Source: Puccinellia tenuiflora (Eukaryota > Streptophyta > Magnoliopsida > Poales > Poaceae). From it: a stretch of DNA of 64,000 nt. The stretch is taken from NCBI GenBank assembly GCA_012064385.1, contig QRDG01000132.1, positions 670,962-734,961 on the forward strand, given 5' to 3'. The notes under the pieces were generated by a model. That model was not told the DNA's origin. It was given only the letters and a program-made list of their open reading frames with translations, and did not search any database. The translations under genes were made by a program, and so were the position numbers. Numbering within the stretch: the first letter of the stretch is position 1; every line of letters starts with the position of its first letter. Shown here one piece after another: positions 42,185-53,620 of this stretch.

Positions 42185-42755
42185 GCGTTGACTCCGGTCA
42201 GCCGCGTTGACTACTTCCGCCGCGTCGACTCCGGTCCGCCGCGTCGACTACTTCCGCCGCGTCGACTCCGGTCCGCCGCGTCGACTAAATCCGCGCGTCG
42301 ACTCCGGACCGCCGCGTCGACTACCTCCGCGCGTCGACTCCGGTCCGCCGCGTCGACTACCTCCGCGCATCGACTCCGGTCCGCCGCGTCGACTACCTCC
42401 GCGCGTCGACTCCGGTCCGCCGCGTCGACTCCGGTCCGCCGCGTCGACTACTTCCGCCGCGTCGACTCCGGTCCGCCGCGTCGACTACGTCCGCGCGTCG
42501 ACTCCGGACCACCGCGTCGACTACCTCCGCGCGTCGACTCCGGTCCGCCGCGTCGACTACCTCCGCGCGTCGACTCCGGTCCGCCACGTCGACTACTTCC
42601 ACCGCGTCGACTCCGGTCCGCCGCGTCGACTACTTCCGCCGCGTCGACTCCGGTCCGCCGCGTCGACTACTTCCGCCGCGTCGACTCCGGTCCGCCGCGT
42701 CGACTACTTCCGCCGCATCGACTACTTCCGCGCGTCGACTCCGGTCCGCCGCGAC
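42185..42755 (+). repeat. Array of GTCGACTCCGGTCCGCCGC units
   Basis: About 28 alternating half-units of roughly 19-21 bp (GTCGACTCCGGTCCGCCGC and GTCGACTACTTCCGCCGC or GTCGACTACCTCCGC). Each is anchored on the palindrome GTCGAC. The frames encode Arg/Pro/Ser/Asp-rich repeats on both strands but have no domain, and unit lengths not divisible by three shift the frame. Confidence 0.9.
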
Positions 42756-42764
42756 AACACAATT

Positions 42765-43115
42765 GCCTTGGCTGCACCCGATGCTCTCTCGGGTGTTGCG
42801 CCGCACAGGCCACAACAAAATTGCCTTGACCGCATCCGATGCTCTCCCGGGTGCTGCGCCACACAGGCCACAGTATACTCACCTTGGCTGCATCCGATGC
42901 TCTCCCGGGTGCTGCGCCACACAGGCCACAACATACTCGCCTTGACCACACCCGATGTTCTCCCGGGTGCTGCGCCACACAGGCCACATCGTACTCGCCT
43001 TGGCCGCATCCGATGCTCTCCCGGTTGTTGCGCCGCACAGGCCACAACAAACTTGCCTTGGCCGTACTCGATGATCTCCCGGGTGCTGCGCCGCACAGGC
43101 CATAACAAATTCGTC
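42765..43115 (+). repeat. 60-bp array (GATGCTCTCCCGGGTGCTGC...CACAGGCCACA)
   Basis: About six tandem copies with a period near 60 bp, each with CTCCCGGGTGCTGCGCC and ACACAGGCCACA followed by CTTGGCC. The same unit borders the N gap in unit 1. Confidence 0.9.
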
Positions 43116-43230
43116 TTGGCAATTCACAGTCATCGACAAAACAAATCATTCAGTAGGCCAACAGGCTGAATGGGCATTCGCCACCAGGCTGAATAAAAAT
43201 ACACAGTAAGCCACCAGGCTGAATAAAAAT

Positions 43231-43337
43231 ACTTGAAGTTGTAACGAAGAAGTATTTCTTTTTTGTTATGTTGTAACGAAGAAAGTAACACTTACTTGAA
43301 GTTGTAACGAAGAAGTATTTCTTTTTTGTTATGTTGT
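43231..43337. repeat. 44-bp direct duplication
   Basis: ACTTGAAGTTGTAACGAAGA plus 24 further bases occurs at 43231-43274 and again at 43294-43337, separated by 19 bp. The copies look identical. Confidence 0.9.
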
Positions 43338-43340
43338 CGC

Positions 43341-46100
43341 TTGAAACACCTTAGCAATGTCTCCTTTGTCTGCTCGGCTTTTGTTTGTATGTTCACTTCG
43401 TGAACTTTATCCGGGTCAATGAACCCAATGTCCGAGATTCCTTCCCTTTTGCAGTCGAGCATCTTCATTCTGCATAATAGCGTACAAAAGATTATAGAAC
43501 GAGCTGAGGTAATAACTTAAATTACAGGAATAAATCACTTACAGACAAAAGCAACTGATGATAGCTTTATCGAGGGCATATTGATTGTATAACTAAAAAA
43601 GTTCGTTAAAATCAACTTGCACACCGTATTCTTGGAAGAAGTGCTCTTGCTTAACTCTCGCCATGACACCGACTATATCTTCCTTTGCGGTTTTCAAGTA
43701 CCATTCATGCAACTAACGCATCTTTGCTGGTAGATACCGGACCTGCTCAGGTCTGACCAAAGGCTGCCCAGGAACATAATTATACTACCTCGCCTATGGG
43801 TTAACCAGCATCGCCTATGCGTTGTTGAGGAACATTGAGACCAGTACTGTCATTCTGTACGTCTTTGTCGGCAAATACCTTGAGCGGGGGGACCAATTGT
43901 ACATCCTGTTCTCCGAGCTGGGAAACTTTTTTACCGCTTTTCCGCTCCTCCATCTCTTCGCTACATGACTTGTCAATAGAGCGCTCATAGTCTGATGCCA
44001 GCTTTGGTGGAGGGTTCCATAAGTTATCCAAGTAGCGCCTAACAGCATCCGGATCTAGTATCTGCCTTGGCTCGGGCTTTTTCGGTGCAAAATGGACATC
44101 CACCTTGGCCTTCGAGATGGCACTGATTTCCTCGTAAGTCCTTTCGTAAGGTAACTTCTCAAGAGTCTTTACTTTTGCCTTCTTTCTCTTTGTCCCCTTA
44201 GGAGGCGAACCGGTGGGCTTCCGCTTAATTAGCAGCTTAGTGGGCAGAGTCGACTGGACTCGCGTCGGAGATGGAGACGGCCTCGTGCTGGGGTCCCTGT
44301 GGAGTAGGGGTGGACTTAGAGGTGGTGGACTGCTACTTTTTTTGAGATGTCGGGGGGTGGACTGCTACTCGGAGGAGTCGGTGGCCTTGGTGTCGAGCCT
44401 GCAAACACGATCTGCTTCTTGTTCCATAGAACGAAACCATGCTTGATTTCTCCAAGTGTCTTCTTGTCGTCACCTCCACGATAGTCAAGCTCCAGTGTCT
44501 CAAATCGCGGCATAATTTCATCCACCCCGACACGAGCATAGCCAGCTGGAATCTGACCAAGATGGTAGCTTGCTCCAAGTTGATTTGGTAAAGCATAGCC
44601 GACAGCCACCTTGAAGGATATGTTCTTCATTGACATATGTAGCTCACAATCTTTCTTCTACGTGATATCATCCACAGGGTAGTGAGTTGCCGGCTATTCG
44701 AATGCATATGATTCTAGCTGCATGGAACCCACACTGCTTTTCCACTAATCACATGGGACGGCATCGACTTCAGGACATTCTAGCTGCTGCTGAGATGCCC
44801 TATGCTGACTGATTGAGTCTAGTTGCTCCTGCTACCGCTGCACCATGCGTTCCAATTCCGATAACCGATCTGACACCTTCTTCTTCTTTCTCTGACGGCT
44901 TCTATAACTGTCAGCGTACTCTGGAAATCCTTTCTTCCACGAAACACTGGGTCCATAGCCTCGACACCGTCCAACATGTTCAGGATTTCCGAGGGCGAGT
45001 GTCAGCTTTTCGTTCTCTCTCTCGGGCTGATACTCTCCCTTTCGAACTTTTTCTATTGCGTCCTCAAGGTCTTTGGTGATTTTTTCAACCTTTTCCTTCC
45101 ATTTTCCGTTTGCAACAATCTGCCTTGTCTGTGGATCCAACGCTGCCCCATGCGCGTATAACCAGAACTTGTACCTCTCGGGGCAGTCCGCTGTCGTTGG
45201 AATGATCCCTTTAGCAAGCAGTTTTGCTTCATAGGCTTCCCACTTAGCCACGACTGTCTTGTAGCCACCTGTCCCCAAATGTATGTCTTCTTTGCAGCAT
45301 TTGTCTTATTTTTCGCCGATCGGGCCTCAGCGGCGGACGATTCCTTATACGCTTTAAATGCGGGCCAGCCATGTTTTTATCTTCACTAGTGCTCCAGTGA
45401 ACTCTGGAGCTTGTTTGTTCTTCTGATAATTACCCCATAATGTTTTCTTCCAGCTCTGGAATTGTACGGCCATCTTCTTAAGAGTCCACTCCATGACTTT
45501 CTCCATCTTGTCATCTGTGAGACCTCGCGGTAGGTTGACATGTGTCAAGAGTGTCTCCCAAAGCATTTATTTTCTTCTTTCGTCGACAAAAGTAGCTCCA
45601 CTGTCCATATCCTTCGGCTTATGCCATTCTTGAATGGTGATCAGGATCATGTCCCTAATAAGAGCTCTGCACTGATTTATAAATTTACGGCGGCTCTCTA
45701 TGGGTTCCAGCGGTTCGCCATCATTGCTAACTTTGTCGCTCGATATACTTGCATCATCATCGCCCTACCTTTTGGTCAGGCCTCGTTTCTTTGGCGTAGA
45801 TCAGCTCGATCCGGAGGGCTGAAATAAAAATGATTCATTATAAGTGCAATACAAATCAATTTATGCATCTAGTGATCAACAGAGGCTAGCTTAATATACC
45901 TCGCCGGAGTTTGTTAAGGCCCCTTCTTTGTCTCTACTTTGTTGTACCTCAACCCCCTCACTGAAGTCGTTCAAAAACTGTGAGCTGAAATCGTCTCCAC
46001 CGGCATCGTCTCCACTGGCATCTCCTCCACTGTGTGCACCTTCATATATTATCTAATGCATTAGCTCTTCATATTCATCGTCTGTGTCGTGGGGGTCCAT
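43341..46100 (-). pseudogene. CACTA TNPA-like gene, multi-exon and decayed
   Basis: Exon 1 starts at 46098-46100 (MDPHDTDDEYEELMH, then a TAG) and reaches the donor at about 45900 (GTATAT). Exon 2 opens near 45828 after TTTCAG. Later pieces are LTDDKMEKVMEWTLKKMAVQ with FQSWKKTLWGNYQKNKQAPE (45354-45566), YKTVVAKWEAYEAKLLAKGI with CPERYKFWLYAHGAALD (44832-45278), and NQLGASYHLGQIPAGYARVG (44316-44636, DUF8039-like). The segment at 43801-44103 contains PEPRQILDPDAVRRYLDNLW, and a traced HEWYLKTAKEDIVGVMAR lies near 43700. This fits the TNPA/transposase_24 class of plant CACTA elements with an extended C-terminus. It is interrupted by several stops and frame changes. The 3' end is lost where Gypsy unit 2 stops. 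Confidence 0.7.
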
Positions 46101-46740
46101 AGCTTAACTACAAACAATTTAGAATATGTTAAAAATGGCTAACAAATTACTTGTTTCAAAACTAGCAAATTTAAAATTTTAGCGTAATAGCTAATTTATA
46201 CCAACTACTAGTAAATTTAAATTCATAGCAACTACAACTTGAAATTCATAGCTAATAGCTAATAAATAGCCTAATACCTAATAATTTATCTTCTAACAAA
46301 TTACTTCTAACAAATTAGTTCTAACATGGCTACACTAATTTTGCCTAATTTGCTATACACAATTTTCATCTTTAGACAAATTTTAAAAACTTACCTAATA
46401 ATAAAATCTAATAGTAAAATCTCATAGCTAGTAAATCTAATAGTAAAATTGCACTAAAAAAACCTAATAATAAAATTGCACTAAAAAAACTTAATAATAA
46501 AATTGCACTAAAAAACCTAATAATATAATTTCACTCAAAAACCTAATAATAAATTACATCATATATGGCTAAAATCCTAAAATGGCTAAAATCCTAAAAT
46601 GGCTAAAATCCTAATAGCTAAAATCCTAAAATGGCTAAGATCCTAAAATCCTAATAGCTAAATTATAAAATGGCTAAAATCCTAATAGCTAAAATCCTAA
46701 AATGCCTAAAATCCTAATAGCTAAAATCCTAAAATGAACA
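46101..46740. repeat. AT-rich short repeats (CCTAAAATGGCTAAAAT)
   Basis: Many imperfect copies of AAAATCCTAATAGCTAAAAT and CCTAATAATAAAATTGCACT. No gene. The region corresponds in position to the AT array of element A. Confidence 0.75.
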
Positions 46741-47056
46741 AAGTACGAGAACTTACCTTGGGCCGGCAATGAAGGACGTGACGAGAAGGCAGGGGTGATG
46801 GATGGCGGACGAATTGAGCAGCGACAAACGACGGGAGGAAGGTGGGAGAAGACGCCGCGACGGCCGGCGGGAATTGGAGCCGCGACGGGAAATGGCCGAG
46901 AGCAGTAGGGGCGGCGGGAGCAACATGGCGAGTGGCGACACGCTGACGAAGAGGAGAACGGCCGCACACCGGAGGAGAGTATACTGGCCGCGCGTGCCAT
47001 CTGGAAGGGGCAGGGCTTCACCGGCGTCTCTAGGAACCTCTAGTACTGGTTGGTAG
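46741..47056 (-). other. GC-rich leader-like block of CACTA B
   Basis: GC-rich, with short frames on both strands and no domain. On the minus strand it lies upstream of the TNPA-like gene and ends in a potential donor (AGGTAAGTTCTCG, about 46750-46762). A 5' leader exon is a fair guess. Confidence 0.45.
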
Positions 47057-47150
47057 AACGAACCAGTACTAGAAGTTTTTCGGGCCACCGCGGAATTTAG
47101 CTCGCGCGTGGCGGCCCTTTAGTACCGGTTGGTAGAATGAACCGGTACTA
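47030..47150. repeat. CACTA subterminal-type repeats (TAGTACCGGTTGGTAG)
   Basis: Two inverted units, TAGTACTGGTTGGTAGAACG with its mirror and TAGTACCGGTTGGTAGAATG with its mirror, about 65 bp apart. The stretch 47161-47640 that follows is AT-rich, with repeats of CATATCTATTGATTTAATTG and no gene. Confidence 0.8.
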
Positions 47151-47699
47151 AATGGGCTTTGGGCAAAAATTTTGCACGCGAAGCCCATTTTTCTTTTCTT
47201 TAATTTTTTTAAGAGTGTAAAAAAATTATAAAATCAATATCTTTTGATCTGCTTATCAGAAAAATGTAAGTAAATATCGAATTGTTCAGAAAAATGTAAT
47301 CTATCTATTTTATTACAAATTCATTAATTTTTTTACATCTATTCATTTTATTCATATCTATTGTTTAATTGTCCAAATCAAGTCAAATAATTTTCTAAAA
47401 ATAATGTCAAAATCATATCTATTGATTTAATTTATATCTATTTTTTTTACATCTAATCATTTCATTCATATCTATTGATTTAATTGTCCAAATCAAGTCA
47501 AATTATTTTCTATTGTAAAAATCATATCTATTGATTTAATTTATATCTATTAATTTTTTTACATCTATTCATTTCATTCATATCTATTGATTCAACCGGG
47601 ACTAAAGATTTGGCAAAAGATAAGGCACACATATCAACGTGAGAGCTGAAGGTGAAGATAAGGCACACATACCAACGTGAGAGCTGAAGGCTAGGAGTT

Positions 47700-47760
47700 G
47701 TCCTTTAGTCCCGGTTCCAGCTACCAACCGGGACTAAAGGTGAAGAGTTGCCCTAATCTT
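47700..47760. repeat. CACTA subterminal-type inverted unit
   Basis: CCTTTAGTCCCGGTTCCAGC followed by its inverted partner ACCGGGACTAAAGG. This is the same unit as in element A at about 30105-30150. Confidence 0.8.
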
Positions 47761-47819
47761 TTACCTATAAGTACCCACCATGAGGAGGAAGAGGAAGAAC
47801 ATGAGCACGGCAACACCTG

Positions 47820-48192
47820 AAAGAGAAGACAGAGGAATCCTCTATGCATGAGCTTCTCGAAGATGTCGTTGGGCAGTGACCTATGACATCTTCGAGGGGA
47901 TCGGCATAGAAGTGTTCTCTCAGTGCTAAGAGGGTTTATGCTGTAGTCAAGCTAGCCGGAAAGAGAAGACAGAGGACTCCTCTATCCACAAGCTTCTCAA
48001 TGATTTCGTTGGGTAGTGACCGATGACATCTTCGAGGGGCTCGGCATAGAATCATTCTCTCACCGCTAAGAGGGTTCATATTGTAGTCAGGCTAGCCAAA
48101 AAGCAAAGACAGAGGACTCCTCTATGCACGAGCTTCTCGAAGATGTCGTTGGGCAGTGACCTATGACATCTTTAAGGGGCTCAGCATAGAAC
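47820..48192. repeat. 139-bp tandem repeat, 2.7 copies
   Basis: Units beginning AAGAGAAGACAGAGGA start at about 47821, 47960 and 48099. Each contains GCTTCTCGAAGATGTCGTTG and GTGACCTATGACATCTTCG. Element A has one copy (about 30228-30350) in the matching place, 3' of TNP2. Confidence 0.88.
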
Positions 48193-48329
48193 CTTCTCCA
48201 AGTGCAAATATGACAACAAAATCAGTGCAATGACTGCTCAAATTATTGTTCCATTCTCCTAAAAGTTACTGTTGTCACAACTAAATAAGTGCAATCCCTT
48301 AACATGAACACAATAATTAAAATTAGGAA

Positions 48330-48525
48330 GTTCAATCATCACCAACATCCCCATCTAGTGTTTCTTCGTGTGTGTCCCTTTCTTCTGATTGCGCCGTAAC
48401 CATGGACAATCTTCATCATTTAACACGATGCTTGGGTCAGTGTTCACTGTGAAGGGCAGAATTTCATCAGACTTATTGTAATCTTCTGACATGTCTGTCT
48501 TGTCCTTGCTTGTAGATAATAATAT
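48330..48525 (-). pseudogene. CACTA TNP2, last coding part
   Basis: The minus strand encodes DKTDMSEDYNKSDEILPFTV and NTDPSIVLNDEDCPWLRRNQ, closely parallel to the C-terminal end of TNP2 in element A (DKTDISEDYNKFHEIPPFTV). The rest of the gene is missing: a Gypsy LTR begins at about 48526. This is a remnant of about 60 codons with no function by itself. Confidence 0.75.
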
Positions 48526-50014
48526 AGTTGGGTGGTGCCCCAAGCAAAGGCGTGGATGTAGCAAGTAGCAGTTTTCACTCGTTTAACGAACCGAGGTTTA
48601 TCGAACCAATAGGACTTTGGAATCTAAACGAGGTGAATGTTGAAGATCTCTGGCACTTAACCTTCAACAGACGTGGACCTGCATACACTCAACCAAATAC
48701 TTTGCCCCCCACGGCGGAAAGGTTTACAATCTTTCCGGTCTTGCAGAAAACAAAGCGGTTAATTGTATGGTGAAATAGATGAATTAATGAAAAGTGACCA
48801 GTGGAGTAATGATGATGAAAAGCAAGTAAATGAGGTTGTAAACAATGTAAAAATATGAACCGGGGGCCATGGGTTCACTAGTGGAGTCTCTCAAGTAACT
48901 AAAATATGCATGTGATGGGTGAACAAATTACAGCTAGGCAATTGACAAGATTATGACACAAACCCAATTTAGCTATGACAAAAGGAGCAAGGTAATATTT
49001 ATGTAGGCATCACGACAATGAACAAAGACCATTAAGTCCAACTACGTCTTTGTCTAAAAAGTCCACCGTGGGATCGCTATCCAGCCTGTCACCCAATGGT
49101 ATTAAGTTGCAAGCAACAGACATTTACATTAAGTAAAGTGCATGTAGTAAGTAACTAATATCAAAATAGACATTAACACCGCTGTTTTACCCTTAGTAGC
49201 AATAGCACACCCTCGCCCTTAGACGTTTCTATCACTCGTGCCCAGGAACAAAAGGGGGCATGAACCCACTATCTAGCATAACTACCCTCTCTTGGAGATG
49301 CACACAATCACTTGGCCAAAGTAATTACGCACATCGGAGAGCATGCAAGACCATAAATCAATTAACAAGAATCATGCACAATCTTATCATAACTTCATAA
49401 TCCATCGGATCCCAGCAATCACATCACATAGCATTACAATGATAGATCTTTATCATGTTAGGCAGCTCACAAGATCATAAGACATGAGGCACAAGGGAGA
49501 GAGACTACCAACTAGCTACTGCCATGGACCCGTAGTCCAAGGTGAGACTACTCACAAATCATCCCGGAGGAAGGCATGGCGATGAAGAGCCCTCCGGGAT
49601 CGATCTCCCCTCCGGCAGAGTGCTGGGATCAGCTTCAGATTGGACCCCGAACTAGGGTTTTCGGTGGCGGCGCGTCGGGATCGAATTTCTGGAAAATAAT
49701 TCCCGCTTCATCGGTTTTAGGAAAATAGAGATTTTATCGGCGTCGGAGGGGGCCGAGCTGGCGACGCCCCGGGGGCAGGGGCGGGCCCCATCCGCGGGTC
49801 CAGGTGGGGCCACAGCTGCTGGCCGCCCCCAGCATGTGGTGACTTTTCTAAAATACAAAAACAGCAAAAACAGGAAACTGGCACTGGGTATCTTGTCAAT
49901 AGGTTAGTGCGACAAAATGCATAAAAATGATGTAATTGATAATAAAAACATGTGAAAATATCACAAAACTAGCATGGATCACTCAAAAATTATTGATACG
50001 TTTGAGACGTATCA
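48526..50014 (-). mobile_element. Gypsy 3' LTR, minus strand, outer end clipped
   Basis: On the minus strand it starts TGATACGTCTCAAACGTATC (a near-palindrome) at 50014. It passes through AAACCCTAGTTCGGGG, CTCCGGGATGATTTGTGAGT and the TTGCAACTTAATACC block, and fades at about 48526 without the usual terminal TATCA. A PPT lies next to its start. The solo LTR at 57747 belongs to a related family. Confidence 0.75.
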
Positions 50015-52581
50015 GCATCCCCAAGCTTAACTCCCACTCGTCCTCGAGTAGGTAAGTGATAACAAATAATTTTTGACGAGACATGCAACCAACATAATCT
50101 TGATCAAGATAGTAATGTAAATCACAGGATGTTGATGCATGTAAAATGCATACATGAACTTTGCACTATAATACTTGTATTCCATTCATATTTGCATCAT
50201 ATAAGGGGTATATTACTGTTATTTAATGATTTTTGGTAATTAATAATGATTTCCCCTTTTTATGGAATTAATCCTGCGCAGGCAGAAAACCCCTATTTCT
50301 TTCCTTATTTATTTCAGAGCCTTAATGACGTCATAATGAGCTGCAAATTTACGGGATCATTTTTTGGAAGGAGGAAGACCTAGGAGCGAAGGAAGCAAGC
50401 AAATGGAGGCCGGAGGGGAAAAATAGGGTGCCCCACGCAGCCCCTGTACCTGGCCACGTGGGCCCACCTCTTTTGGTTCTCGTGGCCCCGTTTGCGTCGA
50501 TCCTTCTTCCCGAAGCTTCCTCGTGACCTAAAAACGACTATAAAAATAGTCCCCTGACATTTTCTACAAGGAGGCGGCGGAGAAACACAAAACCAGAAAC
50601 AGAGAAACAGAAGGCTGCCGTCGGCGAAGATCGGAGGGGGAAACGCCGCCAGAATCCACCTCCGGAGGGCTCCAACCCCCTCCGGTGTGTTCATCATCAA
50701 CTTCTATAGCAAGATCATCTCCATCTCTCCACTGTAAACTCTTGGCAAACATGATGTATGATGCAATATACTTTTCCCTTGATCTATTGTGTCTCTCCAT
50801 CTATGTTTGAGAAGTGATGTGTTCATGGCAATAGTGTAATAGTTCGTTGATTGGTTGCATACAAGTTTTGTTATCTTTTATGATTTTCTTGATGTACAAT
50901 GTATGAGTGCACGCATATGTTGGGGAATGCATGTAAGGTGATCACCGGTAAGGTAATGGAGTGAGGAGGACTTGGGAGGACATGTAAACCCGAGATCGAA
51001 TCATGAAGTTACTCTATTGGGGGATATGTATGAGAGACCCTAGAACTTAAGGCTATGGTGGGACAATTATGTCTTAATAATTCTTGTGCTGCACATTTAA
51101 TTGGCCATGAGATCCATCATAAGAGTTGTGTAATTTGCTCATTAACTTGGCTACACCTATTTATGGCTCCCACCTTGAAGAAATAATTAAGACTAAAACA
51201 TGTGCTTCACTAATTGTGACAACCACATGAATGAAATAACAATTGCCAGAACATTTGCTCCCTTGAGATATTTGCTACTTGAGATCCTTGCTACTTGCTA
51301 CTTTAAGAAACTTGCATTAGAAAACTTGCTCTTAGAAACTTGTTGCTAGATAAACCTACTCCACATCACTTGCTTCCATTAGTTAGTTCCTTTCATACTC
51401 AAATTTATTGCTTTGCATAAAAGGCCATATAAGAGGGTTATAGGACTTTAGAGAATAGATAGTTAACTTCAGCTCCTCGTGGGTTCGAAACTCAAATACT
51501 TATCAAATGTGCTACAGTGATTCCTTGCTCTTGGGGATTATCAGATGTGAATGAAGAGATATAAAACAATTGTCTATAATTGATAGCAAGAAAGCAATGA
51601 ATAACCAAGTTGAATCATTCAAGCAAAACCTTTCATAAATAGTACGTTAAAGACATGAAAACAATGTGATCAACAAATTTGACTATTCACAAGGATAATA
51701 ATTCCATGACAAAAGTGTTTGAGAATCAACACAAAGGAACATGTAAGTATTAGCAAAAAGTTATAACAACTTCCAACGGCTTATCTTATAGATAAAGTCA
51801 ATATAAATATTCATGTTTAATCTTGACAATGCAATATTCTCAACGATACCCAGGGTCAATACTAGATGTTTGCTTTTGTGGAGATAGAAGGAAGAAGGAA
51901 AACTGACTCAACATTAAAAGTGAAAGAACGGCCCTTCGCGGAGGGAAGCAGGGATTAGTCATGTGCTAGAGCTTTTTAATTTTTAAAACAGAAGTAAAAC
52001 AATTTTGAGGCATGCATGCTTTCATCAACGACTTCACAACAGAGAAGCTATCTAGTCCCTCATAACAAGCAAGGCTTTATAGACTTGTGAGAGCACCTGG
52101 TTTTAGAGGAACGAGTATGTTCCTCTTTCTCCTTGGTTTCACCATTGTCCAATGTTTTGGGCTAATTTCTCAGTTTTTCATTGCGCGGAGTAGAATGGTG
52201 TGTTGTATTTATATTTTTCTTAAGCTGCTCTCGGGTTGATTCAAGTGAATACGTAATCCATCGACAGCGGGTGAAAGGGGGGAAATGACCTTGCTCGTCA
52301 CAAGTTATATCTAGCTCTCTACTGCTCCCTCATGAGCTTAAAAACAGATGCAAAAAAGGAGTATTTTGAATATTTTAAAGGTAGCACATGACAAATTTAC
52401 TTGGAATGGCAAGAAATACCATGCATAGGTAGATATGGTGGACTCAGCTGGCAACAAAGTTTGGCTTTGGTGATTGGATGCATGAGTGAACCATACACTC
52501 AGTACGAATTTTTAGGCTTAGCAAATTAAAGGGGTATTTGAAGCAAACATCTAATCTTAACCGGTAAAAGAACAACATAAG
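50015..52581 (-). other. Gypsy 3' interior, interrupted by a solo LTR
   Basis: PPT (minus AAGCTTGGGGATG) at 50016-50028, then interior sequence to 50132, continuing after the solo LTR at 51544-52581. GTAGATATGGTGGACTCAGC (52430) parallels the interior of the element at 19758 (22397), so the two are related. No coding domain was seen. The rest of the element is lost at 52582. Confidence 0.65.
50133..51543 (+). mobile_element. Solo Gypsy LTR with 5-bp target duplication
   Basis: Begins TGATGCATGTAAAATGC and ends GGGGATTATCA, the reverse-complement family of the LTR pair at 19758/25051. It is 1,411 bp long. GATGT flanks it on both sides (50128-50132 and 51544-51548). The TATA box TATAAAAATA lies at 50539-50548. 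No interior is present, so it arose by LTR-LTR recombination within one element. Small frames (50380-50800) are LTR shadows. Confidence 0.9.
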
Positions 52582-53620
52582 TGATACGTGCATTTTATAT
52601 CATATTTTTTATATCCAATATTATCATATTGGAATGTTATTGGCATTGTTATATCGTTGTTTTTGCATGTTTTAGATGATTTATGGGACTTTCATACAAA
52701 GTCCCTATTTTTGGAATTTAATATCTGGGAGGCAGAATACCCCCCTTTTCTTGTTTTTATTGTTTCAGGAGTTTCATGAACTCAAATAATTAAAGGAAAA
52801 ATGCCACGCCAGTTTTTATCATGAGAAGGGTGGAGGAAAGAAGATCGAAGGCAGGAGGGCCACGAGGGCCAAATGGGGTAGGCCCACGCGGCCCATGTAC
52901 CTTTGGCAGTGTGGGACCCACCAAAATGCCCCTTGAGCACCCCATCATGTGGGGCTTTTTACTGACACCTTCGTCTTCGCCGAAAAGGGACGCTCTAATT
53001 TTTCCTGAATTATCTGAGGCCTTGGCGGCGGCAGAGCTCCTGATTCACTCCGAAGGGGGTCAGATCCTGCTGCTCCAGAGCTCCGGAGTGGGGGGGAATC
53101 ACCGCCATCATCATCACCTCTCCTCCTTGGTGTGGGAGGAGGCCTCTCCATCTCCATCATCACCATCACCAGCACCATCTCCATCATCATCTCTGTGATC
53201 CACTCCGTTCCCCTCATAGTTTGAGAGTTGCTATACCCAAGATCATTGCCTTGTGCTCCTATTCATATTTGTGATTGGATATTTGTTATTATTTGGTGGT
53301 GAAGTATTTATTTCAGATTGTGTTGTACCCTTTATGGCACTGATTATGATCATGTTTGCACGTTGTGAGTAGTTCCCGTATGTTTCTGAGGGCATAGGAT
53401 AAATTGGCAATGATTTATTTATAACATGAGTTGGTATTTTGTCAAGAGTTTATCTTTTATGTGATTCTATGATGGTGTTGTGCAAACGTCAAGTGCATAA
53501 CACTTCACCTTTAAAGGGCTCATAGGAGAACAACGTAGTGTAATGAATTGAGGAAGACTTGGGAGGACAACTAAGCCCAACCCGGAGTCATGCAATTAAA
53601 TTATGTGGGTAGTTAACCTT
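52582..53620 (+). mobile_element. Gypsy-type LTR fragment
   Basis: Starts TGATACGTGCATTTTATATC, a frequent Triticeae Gypsy LTR start, and carries a long LTR leader with CATCATCACC repeats (about 53100-53200). It ends abruptly at about 53620, where intron-like sequence begins. The 3' part of the LTR is missing. The His/Ser/Pro-rich frame at 52821-53198 is a composition effect. Confidence 0.65.

Larger units (their letters stand above)
40443..43340 (+). mobile_element. Gypsy-like unit 2: LTR, PBS and repeat-rich interior
   Basis: LTR 40443-40882, PBS ATTGGCGCCGTCTGTGGG at 40883, then interior sequence matching unit 1 followed by longer versions of the three arrays. After the arrays come short CCACCAGGCTGAATAAAAAT repeats and a duplicated 44-bp segment. 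It ends against the coding 3' end of CACTA element B. No 3' LTR and no gag-pol domains were found. Confidence 0.7.
43341..48525 (-). mobile_element. CACTA element B, minus strand, both ends lost
   Basis: Minus-strand order: the 3' end of TNP2 (48525-48330), tandem repeats (48192-47820), subterminal-type repeats (47745-47030), a GC-rich block (47050-46740), an AT-rich array (46740-46101) and a TNPA-like gene (46100-43341). The layout repeats that of element A with different array sequences. Gypsy sequences bound it on both sides. Confidence 0.7.

Noticed and set aside
52821..53217. His/Ser/Pro-rich frame and its antisense Met/Glu-rich partner
   Set aside because: A CATCATCACC microsatellite within an LTR keeps both frames open.
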